A DNA stretch of 48,790 nt from Janthinobacterium sp. GW456P (GTDB lineage: Bacteria; Pseudomonadota; Gammaproteobacteria; Burkholderiales; Burkholderiaceae_D), in NCBI RefSeq assembly GCF_002127655.1, contig NZ_NEHB01000036.1, forward strand, positions 1 to 48,790. The letters run 5' to 3'. Below, in pieces: positions 8,209 through 19,079 of this stretch (positions are counted from its first letter, which is position 1; every line of letters starts with the position of its first letter). Below the pieces are notes generated by a model that saw nothing but the letters and a program-made list of their open reading frames with translations, searched no databases and was not told the origin of the DNA. The position numbers were made by a program, and so were the translations under genes.

Positions 8209-10680
8209 CTAGCGGCGCTGCACCCTCATCAGGCGTGCGCCCACGGACGATGACAGGCTGACCTCGAAACGGCCGCCGGCCGGCAAGCCGCTGACGTCGA
8301 CGCTGGCTTTGCCACCCGTCAAGTCACTGGCGACCACCGTCTTGCGGCCATCGGCGGCCACGTGCAGCACGGCGGCGTATGGTTCCGCATCGGCATTCCA
8401 GACCAGCGCCAGCTTGCCGCCGCTTTGTGTCGCATCGAACGTGGCATCGTTGGCGGCAGCCCTGCTGCGGCGCGCAGAGCGCTCCAGCTTGGCTAAAGCC
8501 TTGCCATTTTGCAGCACTTGCACATCGCTGATGTCGCCCGGATTGGCGAAGCTGACGCGGAAATGGCTCATGGCGTTGCCGCCATGATCAGCCACGGAGA
8601 CGCCATCAAAAGGCAAGTCGATAGTCTGTCCCGACGCCGTCAGCACGCGCAAGATATACGCGTGGCCGCTGCCGCTGGCAGCGGTGCCGATGCGCACCGA
8701 CGAGGCAATGGCGGGACGCAGCCCCACGCCGGCCGGCGTGATGCGGCCGGAAATGGTCAGATAGCCGTTCTCGGCCACGGACATGCTGGCGGCCATCACA
8801 TTGCTGCCCGTCACCTGCGTGCTGCGTCTTTCCAGGAATTGCTGTACCCGCACATAGCTGTAGTCGGAGAACCAGGCACCGCTGCAATAGCTCATCACGT
8901 CCTTCATCGGCGTGCTGCCGTAGACTGCTTTGCTCAACTGGCCAATGCTGCCCGCATAGTCGCTGTTGTACAGCGGTTGCGGGCCCAGGTCGCCATTCGG
9001 ATACGGGTAGTCGGTGGCCGCACTGGCCGGACCGCCGCAGGCGATGTGCTGCAGCGAGTGGTTATGGCCCAGCTCGTGCACAAGCGTGGTCAGCCATTCA
9101 GGCCAGTTATTGCCAAAGGGATCGACGGAAGCAATGCTGTTGAACCTGGCATCGAGGCCGATGGCCGCCGTGAAGGCATTGCTGCTGCCCGGCGGGTTGA
9201 TGTAGGCCAGGCCGGCGGTGCGCGTGGAAGACATTCTCGGCACGAAACCATAATAATAGGCGCCGCTATCTTCCAGTGCACGCTTGTTTTCCAGCTTGTC
9301 CAAGGCATCGCTCCACCAGCTGTCGGCCGTGCTGCTGCCTGGCATGCTCAGCGCCATGCGCGTGGTGACGCTGATATTTTCCGCCGCATACGGGTACACG
9401 CGCGTCAGTGCGGCACGGATCAGCTCGGCGTCAGGCAATTGCGCCACACCATCGTCGGTGCTCAGCGGTACCAGCACCAGGTGAATTTTCGCTGCGCTGG
9501 CCACCACGGGCGCCGCTTCCTGGCTCACTTGCACGCCGTCGTTGCCCACGGCCGTCACGCGCACGCGCACGCCGGGCAAGATCCAGTTAGACGGCAACAC
9601 GGCACTGAAATTGCCGACGAAGCTGTAATCGCTTTTCACCGTCGGCAAGACCGATGGGCCGCTCATGGTGATGCTGCCCAGGTTGCCGCCATTGGCGGCA
9701 GTCGCATTCAAGATCACGGCAGGGCTGGTCTGGCCTGTTTGCGTGGCCAGCACGGAGACGCGCACGGCGGCCGGCTTGCCGCGCGTCAGGCGCAAGGCGG
9801 CATCGCTGGAGTTCAAGTTCAGTACCTGCGCGAAATCAATGCTGCCCAAGGTAAAGGCCGACACCGTGCCCGCATTCACGGCGATGCGCGAAGCGGCCGA
9901 CAGCATCACGTTGCCCGTTGCCGACGCTGGCGCGGACAGCAGCAGCTGGCTGGGACTGGCGCTGACGATGACGGCTGGCGTATTGCCCACCGTCGCCGAG
10001 CTGACCTGGTCGAGATTGCTGCCCTGCAGCGTCACCGACAAGGTGGCGCCGTTGACGGCCGACGTGATCGACGTCACCGCCACGCTGGCCAGGACCGTGT
10101 ACGTGTCGCTGCTGATCACATCGTTGTACGGACCGCGCACCGTCAGCGCGCCTGTCGCTGCACCCGCAGGCACCACTACCGTCACGCTGCCGTCCGTCTG
10201 GCTTTGCGGCGTTGCCGCCGCGCCATTGCCGAACTGCACCGCCGTCACGGCGCCCATGCCGCCGCCCGCGATCGTCACGCTGGAACCGACGCCGCCCGTC
10301 ACCGGCGCGACGCTGCTCACGCTCAACGGCAAGTACACATTGACGTTATAACTGGTGGTTGCCGTGCCGCTGGCGCTGACGAGGCTCAAGGCGCCCGTCA
10401 CAGGCGCGCCCGGCATGGCCAGGGTCACGCTGGTGTCGCTGCTGGCGCTGGCGGCAACGTTCACGCCGCCTACCTGGAAAGCCGTCACGCGGCTCAGATT
10501 CGTGCCCGTCACCACCAGCCTGCCGCCCACGGCGACATTCGCCGCCGAGACGGCCGTTACGGCAGGAACCACGACAGGATTGCCCGACGTGGTCGCCACC
10601 GCCGCGTCACCACCGCCGCCACCGCCGCAAGCGGACAGGCCCAGCACAAGAAACATTGCCACAAGCAGATGGTTTTTCAT
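8209..10680 (-). CDS. Secreted metzincin-like lipoprotein with IPT/TIG domains
   Basis: An 823-residue predicted lipoprotein. The signal peptide MKNHLLVAMFLVLGLSAC ends in a lipobox, with Cys followed by six Gly. Residues from about 40 to 270 hold three repeats like IPT/TIG immunoglobulin-like domains (VTAVSAANVAVGG.., VSSVAPVTGGVGSS.., ITSAVNGATLS..). The protease part has HELGHNHSLQH (from His535), the HExxHxxxxxH zinc signature, and a Met-turn DVMSYC (Met596), as in metzincins such as M66. The Gly usual at motif position 8 is Ser. A beta-rich C-terminus (residues 620 on) may be another binding domain. ATG 10680 is preferred over TTG 10689. The substrate is unknown. Confidence 0.82.
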   Translation of the reverse strand: MKNHLLVAMFLVLGLSACGGGGGGDAAVATTSGNPVVVPAVTAVSAANVAVGGRLVVTGTNLSRVTAFQVGGVNVAASASSDTSVTLAMPGAPVTGALSLVSASGTATTSYNVNVYLPLSVSSVAPVTGGVGSSVTIAGGGMGAVTAVQFGNGAAATPQSQTDGSVTVVVPAGAATGALTVRGPYNDVISSDTYTVLASVAVTSITSAVNGATLSVTLQGSNLDQVSSATVGNTPAVIVSASPSQLLLSAPASATGNVMLSAASRIAVNAGTVSAFTLGSIDFAQVLNLNSSDAALRLTRGKPAAVRVSVLATQTGQTSPAVILNATAANGGNLGSITMSGPSVLPTVKSDYSFVGNFSAVLPSNWILPGVRVRVTAVGNDGVQVSQEAAPVVASAAKIHLVLVPLSTDDGVAQLPDAELIRAALTRVYPYAAENISVTTRMALSMPGSSTADSWWSDALDKLENKRALEDSGAYYYGFVPRMSSTRTAGLAYINPPGSSNAFTAAIGLDARFNSIASVDPFGNNWPEWLTTLVHELGHNHSLQHIACGGPASAATDYPYPNGDLGPQPLYNSDYAGSIGQLSKAVYGSTPMKDVMSYCSGAWFSDYSYVRVQQFLERRSTQVTGSNVMAASMSVAENGYLTISGRITPAGVGLRPAIASSVRIGTAASGSGHAYILRVLTASGQTIDLPFDGVSVADHGGNAMSHFRVSFANPGDISDVQVLQNGKALAKLERSARRSRAAANDATFDATQSGGKLALVWNADAEPYAAVLHVAADGRKTVVASDLTGGKASVDVSGLPAGGRFEVSLSSSVGARLMRVQRR

Positions 10681-10732
10681 GGCTGGCAACCATGTTGGTG
10701 CAGCGCGATACCGGGGAGGACACGAGAGAAAT

Positions 10733-10765
10733 GTGACATATTGGTGACTTTTGGTGAGAATGTGA
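10733..10765. repeat. Four GTGA direct repeats near helical spacing
   Basis: GTGA begins at 10733, 10744, 10754 and 10762 (TCAC on the minus strand), spaced 11, 10 and 8 bases. They lie between the predicted lipoprotein promoter and its start codon. The first two, with the 11-base spacing, vaguely resemble a Pho-box-type direct repeat. A protein-binding role is a guess. Confidence 0.35.
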
Positions 10766-10780
10766 TTTCGAAGAACCCAT

Positions 10781-10810
10781 ATTATCGGTTAATTCGATTC
10801 CTAAAGACAA
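10781..10810 (-). promoter_or_regulatory. Sigma70-type promoter for the metzincin lipoprotein
   Basis: On the minus strand, TTGTCT (10810-10805) is separated by 18 bases from GATAAT (10786-10781). This is a good -35/-10 pair in an AT-rich context. It would give a leader of about 95 bases to ATG 10680. Confidence 0.55.
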
Positions 10811-11166
10811 CTATTAATGCTTTTGATTCAATTGGTTTTGATGATAATAAAGTATTCGTCTGGAAAGATTTATTTTAAGAATCATTCCCCCCATCTATAT
10901 GGCCTTGAATCAAAATTATTTTCTTTTACAACTATTGCCATACAATCCATTAAAAACAGGCTGCTATGGCGCAAACAATGTGGGAATTTTTCCATAGCCT
11001 GGAGCACATAGCTTCCTGGCAATTTTGGCGGAAGAATTAACATTTTGAGTAAGCTTTTCAGGAATGTCATTTCAGAATCAGGCGCGGCGCAAGCCGATCT
11101 GTTGCAAGCAAGCCTGCCGTGGGGCAAACGTGCGCTTTTGCTTAAAACCAAAGCAGCCTGATGCCG

Positions 11167-11172
11167 TATAAT
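11167..11172 (+). promoter_or_regulatory. -10 box upstream of metH
   Basis: A perfect TATAAT with no good -35 at the right distance; the nearest TTGCTT is 23 bases away. It would give a leader of about 140 bases containing the 11207-11228 hairpin. Confidence 0.45.
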
Positions 11173-11206
11173 TTTAGACCCGGTGATTCAGGCGATTGCC
11201 ACCTTC

Positions 11207-11228
11207 TGCCTGCCCTACCCGGCAGGCA
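11207..11228 (+). promoter_or_regulatory. Stem-loop in the metH leader
   Basis: TGCCTGCC and GGCAGGCA form a perfect 8-bp stem around a CTACCC loop, about 90 bases before the metH start. No U-tract follows, so it is not a normal terminator. It matches no riboswitch I know. Confidence 0.4.
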
Positions 11229-11316
11229 CACTCCGTCAGCTGATCCTGCTGGCCCGCAACCGCCTCGTACTGTCTTGTCGCCGCGCCGCCGCCCGTTTGC
11301 CTATTGAAAGCATGAA

Positions 11317-15111
<3,795 letters not shown>

Positions 15112-15120
15112 ACCATGCAA

Positions 15121-15146
15121 CGGCGCGCGGAACTTTTCGCGCGCCG
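15121..15146 (+). terminator. Strong GC hairpin after metH
   Basis: CGGCGCGCG and CGCGCGCCG form a 9-bp stem around an 8-base loop, 9 bases past the metH stop. There is no T-run, so termination is uncertain. A second palindrome, ATGCCGGCCGGCAT, lies at 15164-15177. Confidence 0.45.
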
Positions 15147-15223
15147 CAGCGCACTAACGCAGTATGCCGGCCGGCATGCTGCATGCCCGCTCCGGCCCGT
15201 TCCCCAACTGGCAAGGAGGTATT

Positions 15224-15595
15224 ATGGCAACCAATTTCAAACTGAAACGCTGGCAGGATCAGGTGATCCTGTTGCTGGGCCTGTGGCTGCTCGTCTCGCC
15301 CTGGGCCTTTTCCTATCCCGAAGGCTCGCCCCAGATGATCAACGCTTTTGTCTCGGGCCTGGTCATCGCCGTGCTGGCCGCCTTTGATCTGTACAAGACC
15401 TATTTCTGGGCCGTCGTCGTCAACCTGCTGGTCGGCGTCTGGGTCGCCGCCTCACCGTGGGTGCTGCGGCTGGCCGATCAGCGCGTCGTCATGTGGAACG
15501 AGCTGATCGTCGGTATCGCCGTCGCCGTGCTGGCCCTGTGGGAGTTGCGCACCGACCCCGAGCTGCACAAGCACTGGCCCGGCGCCGCGGCGTAG
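15224..15595 (+). CDS. SPW repeat membrane protein
   Basis: A 123-residue integral membrane protein with about four hydrophobic helices. It carries two copies of the SPW motif, SPWAF near residue 26 and SPWVL near residue 78, each following a helix of the LLGLWLLV / NLLVGVWVA type. This matches the SPW repeat family (PF03779), whose function is unknown. A near-perfect AAGGAGGT at 15213-15220 fixes the ATG at 15224 rather than the upstream in-frame ATG at 15164. It may be read from metH or independently. It ends in a terminator hairpin directly after the stop. Confidence 0.88.
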   Translation: MATNFKLKRWQDQVILLLGLWLLVSPWAFSYPEGSPQMINAFVSGLVIAVLAAFDLYKTYFWAVVVNLLVGVWVAASPWVLRLADQRVVMWNELIVGIAVAVLALWELRTDPELHKHWPGAAA

Positions 15596-15601
15596 CGGCG
15601 T

Positions 15602-15640
15602 AAAAAAGCCCTGCCACGGCTAAGCCGTGCAGGGCTTTTC
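15602..15640 (+). terminator. Terminator after the SPW gene
   Basis: The stem GCCCTGC(C)ACGGC / GCCGTGCAGGGC, with one bulged C, is flanked by A6 and T4, so it works for rightward transcription. A copy with one base changed in the 28-base core occurs at 15798-15825. Confidence 0.75.
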
Positions 15641-15669
15641 AATCCGCTCGTACAGGTCGGGCAGGTCGC

Positions 15670-15763
15670 GTAGGTCGGATCAGCGCTGGCGCGCAATCCA
15701 ACAACAACCGTCACCGCCAACAATATCGTCGGATTACGGCACTGCGGGCCTAATCCGACCTAC
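15670..15763. repeat. Palindromic intergenic repeat, about 94 bp
   Basis: The ends GTAGGTCGGATCAG (15670-15683) and CTAATCCGACCTAC (15750-15763) are inverted copies with one mismatch. The interior has further half-matches (CGCAATCCAAC, GTCGGATTACGGC). The GTAGGTCGGATTA type of end recalls dispersed REP-like intergenic repeats of other proteobacteria. No transposase is present. Confidence 0.6.
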
Positions 15764-15789
15764 CGCAGGCCTGGTGCCGCCGCGTAAGG

Positions 15790-15832
15790 CATAAAAATGC
15801 CCTGCCACGGCTACGCCGTGCAGGGCATTAAT
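15790..15832 (-). terminator. Terminator after the EAL/HDOD gene (duplicate hairpin)
   Basis: The same hairpin core as at 15608-15635 with one base changed. On the minus strand the stem is followed by ATTTTTATG, so it could end the leftward HDOD transcript, about 150 bases past its stop. Confidence 0.6.
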
Positions 15833-15860
15833 AAATAACACAACAGATACGCGACATAAC

Positions 15861-15980
15861 GGCGCCTGGCATGAGCGTAGCGAGCGGAAGGGAGAGGTGG
15901 CCGAGAAGCGCAACCGTACTAAAGTACGGTAAGCATCGCAGGCCGCCTATACCGACGCGCAGTAGCTCAGGTCAGGCGCC
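15861..15980. repeat. 120-bp element with 16-bp inverted ends
   Basis: GGCGCCTGGCATGAGC at the left end and GCTCAGGTCAGGCGCC at the right are inverted repeats with two mismatches. A central hairpin ACCGTAC / GTACGGT lies between them. The right 28 bases recur, inverted, at 38423-38450 with three mismatches. It ends one base before the HDOD stop codon. It has the shape of a small non-coding repeat element of MITE or REP type. Confidence 0.6.
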
Positions 15981-15981
15981 A

Positions 15982-17262
15982 TTACAAAGCGTAGCGGACG
16001 ACGTTATCGCTCCATTCGTAGGCCGCCATTTCCAGCTCCACCAGGTCGTCCGGCGACATGGCCAGGTCGCGCAAGGTCGGCACGATCTCGCCTTCCATGT
16101 CTTCGATGCGTTCGATGCATTCGGCCAGGCGCAGCAGGTCGCCGTAGAAGCCTTCGCGCGACAGCAGCGCTTCGGCCACTTCGTCGATCACTTCGATCTG
16201 GCTGAGGATTTCCGACATCGGCACGCCGAACAGGGTATCCATCAGGGACATGATGCCGACCGTAAAGGCGATATCGGCCGAATGGGCATGGTTCGGGCGC
16301 AGTTTATGCGCGAGCAGCTCGAGCAGACGGCCGCGCGTGGTGGCCAGCATCAGCAGCGGCGTCATGCTATGACCGCGCTTGCTTGGCTCCGCGTACAGCA
16401 TGATCTGCAGCCAGCGCTGCAATTGGCGGCGGCCCAGCACCGTGACGGCCTGGCTCAGCGAGTCGATGCGCTGGCGCGCGCCCACGGCCGGGGTATTGAC
16501 CAGGCGCAGCAAGTTCAGGGCCAGCGACACGTCGCGCTTGATGGCGCGCTCGATATCCATGTTGTCGGCGTCCGACGTCACCAGTGTCATCAGTTCCATG
16601 ACGGCCAGTTGCGACGGCGACAGCTTCTTGCCCGTCATGATGGCGGGCTTGGCAAAGTAATAACCCTGGAAATAATCGAAGCCCAGGTCCAGGCCCGACT
16701 TGAATTCTTCGCGCGTCTCGACCTTCTCCGCCACCAGTTTCTTGTTTTCCTGCTTGAAACGGGGCGCCAGCGCTGCCAACACTTTCGGGTCGACCGTGCT
16801 CATGTCCATCTTGACGTATTGCACCAGCGGCAGCAGTTCCTGCACTTGTGACGTATCGGAGACGACGTTCTCCAGCGCGAAGGTGAAGCCATGGCCCACC
16901 AGTTCGCTGATGCGCGCGCGCACTTCCGGCGTGACGGGCATCGATTCGACGATTTCCAGCACGACTTTTTCACGCGGCAGGAAAACGAAGATGTCGCTCA
17001 TGATCACGTCGGCGTCAACGTTGACGAAACCGAGCGCGTCGCCGATGACTTTTTCCATGCCCAGCTGGGAAGCGTGAGCGATCACGGACGCCGTGGCGGA
17101 CAGGTCGCTGGTAATGTTGGCGGGGCCGACCGGAGCGTTGCGGAATAACAACTCATAGCCGAACAGGGCTTGGTTGCGGTCGAGGATAGGTTGTCGACCC
17201 AGATAGAACTCGCGCACGCGCAAGGGTTTCGGGGTGATGTCGTTGCTGGAAATATCGATCAT
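15982..17262 (-). CDS. EAL/HDOD signalling protein
   Basis: A 426-residue protein combining a degenerate EAL-like N-terminal half with a C-terminal HDOD domain (roughly residues 200-390). The EAL part has YLGRQPILDRNQALFGYELL, where the catalytic EAL triplet reads ELL, so c-di-GMP hydrolysis is unlikely. The HDOD part has the NLLRLVNTPAVGARQRIDSL core. Such proteins act in regulation, often as c-di-GMP or partner-binding scaffolds. I chose ATG 17262 because AAGAG lies just upstream; an in-frame TTG at 17331 would add 23 residues. It is probably a single-gene unit. Confidence 0.87.
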   Translation of the reverse strand: MIDISSNDITPKPLRVREFYLGRQPILDRNQALFGYELLFRNAPVGPANITSDLSATASVIAHASQLGMEKVIGDALGFVNVDADVIMSDIFVFLPREKVVLEIVESMPVTPEVRARISELVGHGFTFALENVVSDTSQVQELLPLVQYVKMDMSTVDPKVLAALAPRFKQENKKLVAEKVETREEFKSGLDLGFDYFQGYYFAKPAIMTGKKLSPSQLAVMELMTLVTSDADNMDIERAIKRDVSLALNLLRLVNTPAVGARQRIDSLSQAVTVLGRRQLQRWLQIMLYAEPSKRGHSMTPLLMLATTRGRLLELLAHKLRPNHAHSADIAFTVGIMSLMDTLFGVPMSEILSQIEVIDEVAEALLSREGFYGDLLRLAECIERIEDMEGEIVPTLRDLAMSPDDLVELEMAAYEWSDNVVRYAL

Positions 17263-17398
17263 TAACTCTTCATCAATCACGTCGAGTGACACCGGCCGCG
17301 CGGCGCCCGCATCAAGGTTCACTATTGACAATACTTTAGCTGAATTTCGCCCGCGCTGTGGGTATTTTGGCAGTAATCAAGGCTATTGTCGTCAAAAA

Positions 17399-18178
17399 TC
17401 AGGCCACTGGCGTGTCTTGCACCATCCCATCGACAAATAATTTCAATTCGCCGGGCACAAACGCCGTCCATTGTTCATTCGTCGTCAGCGGCTGGGTAAC
17501 GATCACGGCCACTCTGTCCTGGGGCGTCGTCACCTGGGAAAAGTCCACGCTCAGGTCTTCATCGGAGAGTTTAGCAGTTGGAAACGGATGTTGTCGCACC
17601 AGATAGTACAAGCTGGTCGAGCAATGGGCAAACAGCGCCTCGCCGCTCGACAGCATCATGTTGAACGTGCCGTGGGCCGCAATGCTGGGCAACAACTCCG
17701 CCAGCGCGGCATGCAGTTGTGGCAAGGCCGGCGGGGCGTCGCCGAAGCGCGCGTGCAATTCCTGCAGCAGGTAGCAGAAAGCCCGTTCACTGTCCGTGCA
17801 GCCGACGGGGCGGTAACTGCCCGTCAGGACGGGGTTGAACTCCTTCAAATCGCCATTGTGGGCAAAGACCCAGTAGCTGCCCCACAGTTCGCGCACGAAG
17901 GGGTGGCAGTTTTCCAGCGCCACCTGGCCTTGCGTGGCCTTGCGGATATGCGCGATGACATTGCGCGACTTGATGGGATAGCGTTTGATCAGTTCGGCCA
18001 CGGGCGAGGCGATGGCGGCCTGGTGGTCGACGAAATGGCGCACGCCGGCGCCCTCGAAAAAGGCGATGCCCCAGCCGTCATGGTGGGTATCGGTATGGCC
18101 GCCGCGCATGGCGAAGCCGGTAAAACTAAAGACAATGTCCGTGGGGACATTGCAATTCATTCCGAGAAGTTGGCACAT
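17399..18178 (-). CDS. Class II glutamine amidotransferase (YafJ-like)
   Basis: A 259-residue protein of the Ntn-hydrolase glutamine amidotransferase family (GAT type 4). The start MCQLLGMNCNVPTD puts the nucleophile Cys at position 2, exposed after Met removal. For that reason I start at 18178 although the frame is open 11 codons further. GGHTDTHHDGWGIAFFEG and later HIRKATQG and FAHNGDL are the family's glutamine-site motifs. There is no synthase domain, so the acceptor is unknown; E. coli YafJ is equally uncharacterised. It lies downstream of the DUF3567 gene, with a strong hairpin between. Confidence 0.9.
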   Translation of the reverse strand: MCQLLGMNCNVPTDIVFSFTGFAMRGGHTDTHHDGWGIAFFEGAGVRHFVDHQAAIASPVAELIKRYPIKSRNVIAHIRKATQGQVALENCHPFVRELWGSYWVFAHNGDLKEFNPVLTGSYRPVGCTDSERAFCYLLQELHARFGDAPPALPQLHAALAELLPSIAAHGTFNMMLSSGEALFAHCSTSLYYLVRQHPFPTAKLSDEDLSVDFSQVTTPQDRVAVIVTQPLTTNEQWTAFVPGELKLFVDGMVQDTPVA

Positions 18179-18204
18179 GGTCTGTTTGCAGCGGGATAAC
18201 ATGC

Positions 18205-18241
18205 CCACCATACCATGCCGCCTTGCGGATTGGTATGGTGG
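18205..18241. promoter_or_regulatory. Extended perfect hairpin between DUF3567 and amidotransferase
   Basis: CCACCATACCA (18205-18215) pairs with TGGTATGGTGG (18231-18241) over 11 bp. After a 2-base internal loop, CCGC and GCGG pair around a CTT loop. No T-run follows on either strand. It could be an RNA attenuator or processing site, or a DNA operator. Confidence 0.5.
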
Positions 18242-18264
18242 CGATGGCCATCAGACAGCCAGAA

Positions 18265-18522
18265 TCAGTGCAACAGGACGGGCTGGCTCATGAGGGAATC
18301 ATAGCTGCCCAAAAATTCATCGATCTCTTCCATGCTCGGTTCGCTGGCGATCAATTCCGTGACGTCGCGGCGGAAGTTTTGCGCGAGGACTCCCGCGATG
18401 AAAGTCTCGCGTTTGCCGCCCTTGTCGACGATTTCATAGCCGCCGAAGCGCAGGGCTTCCAGGTCGCCATCGACGCCGAATTCCACGACGCTGTATTGTT
18501 CGCTGTTATAGATCAGGTTCAT
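18265..18522 (-). CDS. DUF3567 family protein
   Basis: An 85-residue acidic protein starting MNLIYNSEQYSVVEFG and containing LRFGGYEIVDKGGKRE and SMEEIDEFLGSYD. This matches DUF3567, a small family largely confined to Burkholderiales; its function is unknown. The start at 18522 is fixed by AAGGA six bases upstream. Its leader holds two short perfect hairpins (18541-18557 and 18573-18585). No membrane segment or cysteines are visible. Confidence 0.85.
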   Translation of the reverse strand: MNLIYNSEQYSVVEFGVDGDLEALRFGGYEIVDKGGKRETFIAGVLAQNFRRDVTELIASEPSMEEIDEFLGSYDSLMSQPVLLH

Positions 18523-18540
18523 TTTGCATCCTTCGCTCAA

Positions 18541-18557
18541 GCAAGAGAAACTCTTGC
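18541..18557 (-). promoter_or_regulatory. Hairpin just upstream of the DUF3567 ribosome site
   Basis: GCAAGAG and CTCTTGC form a 7-bp stem with a 3-base loop, directly before the AAGGA ribosome site. A second palindrome, GTGGGGTCCCCAC, lies at 18573-18585. They could affect translation; the role is inferred. Confidence 0.35.
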
Positions 18558-18677
18558 GGTTTCAGGACAGAGGTGGGGTCCCCACGCCGCCATTTCAAGC
18601 GGCCGGGCCACCCTGCGGGCTACACAGTTGTAACGAGATGCAAATTGCGACTGCGGTCATACCGTAGGAAACTACGT

Positions 18678-19079
18678 TCAGGAAACAAGCACGTCCGGTT
18701 CCAGCGCCAGCAGGACATCGTAGGGACTGGCTGTCAACCAGGTGCGCAGCTGTTCGATATGCGAGGCGTCGGCCAGGCTGATGAACAGGCGCGCGGGTGG
18801 ATGGCGCAGCAGACGGTTTAATGTTACACGCAATACGAGATTGCCGCTGCAGCACAGGCAGCCGGGCGCAATACGCAACAGTTGCAGTGGAAATGATGGA
18901 GAAGGGGAAATTTGTTCGGCCAGGTTGGCCAGGATGGCGTTGCCGTCAGCGAGCCCCTCGAGGATCACGGCGGCCGGCTGGCCAGGCTGCAAGGCTTGCG
19001 CGATGGCCGCCTCGCGCCCGGCGGCGCAACCACCGCTGACCAGGGTCAGCGGCATCAAGCGCCGTACGGCTGACGTCAC
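18678..19079 (-). CDS. Mini CobW-like protein with degenerate Walker A
   Basis: A 133-residue protein resembling only the N-terminal G-domain start of CobW/COG0523 metallochaperone GTPases. LTLVSGGCAAGREAAIAQAL occupies the Walker A position, but Gly-Lys-Thr is replaced by Gly-Arg-Glu. APGCLCCSGNLVLRVTLNRLL keeps the CxCC metal-binding motif and following helix. The C-terminal CobW domain is absent. The start GTG at 19079 overlaps the response-regulator stop (GTGA), implying translational coupling in the rsmB-ntrYX-like operon. Nucleotide binding is doubtful; metal binding through CLCC is possible. It could be a decaying paralogue or a repurposed fold. Confidence 0.6.
   Translation of the reverse strand: MTSAVRRLMPLTLVSGGCAAGREAAIAQALQPGQPAAVILEGLADGNAILANLAEQISPSPSFPLQLLRIAPGCLCCSGNLVLRVTLNRLLRHPPARLFISLADASHIEQLRTWLTASPYDVLLALEPDVLVS

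Larger units (their letters stand above)
10690..11316. other. AT-rich intergenic region before metH
   Basis: A 627-base gap between the leftward lipoprotein gene and metH. Its middle (about 10740-11060) is much richer in A+T than the rest of the window. It holds a good leftward promoter (10781-10810), four GTGA repeats (10733-10765), and a rightward TATAAT at 11167 with a hairpin at 11207-11228. The frames at 10817-11011 (+) and 10882-11151 (-) look like no known protein and lack ribosome sites. I see no riboswitch consensus. Confidence 0.6.

Noticed and set aside
10733..10756. A true Pho box upstream of the lipoprotein gene
   Set aside because: Only two units have the 11-base spacing, the match to the consensus is partial, and no suitably placed -10 follows.
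10817..11151. Small proteins in the AT-rich gap (both strands)
   Set aside because: No ribosome sites, no recognisable family, overlapping each other on opposite strands.
11161..11316. Cobalamin, SAM or SAH riboswitch before metH
   Set aside because: I looked for the B12-box and the SAH/SAM core motifs and found none; only an unclassified hairpin remains.
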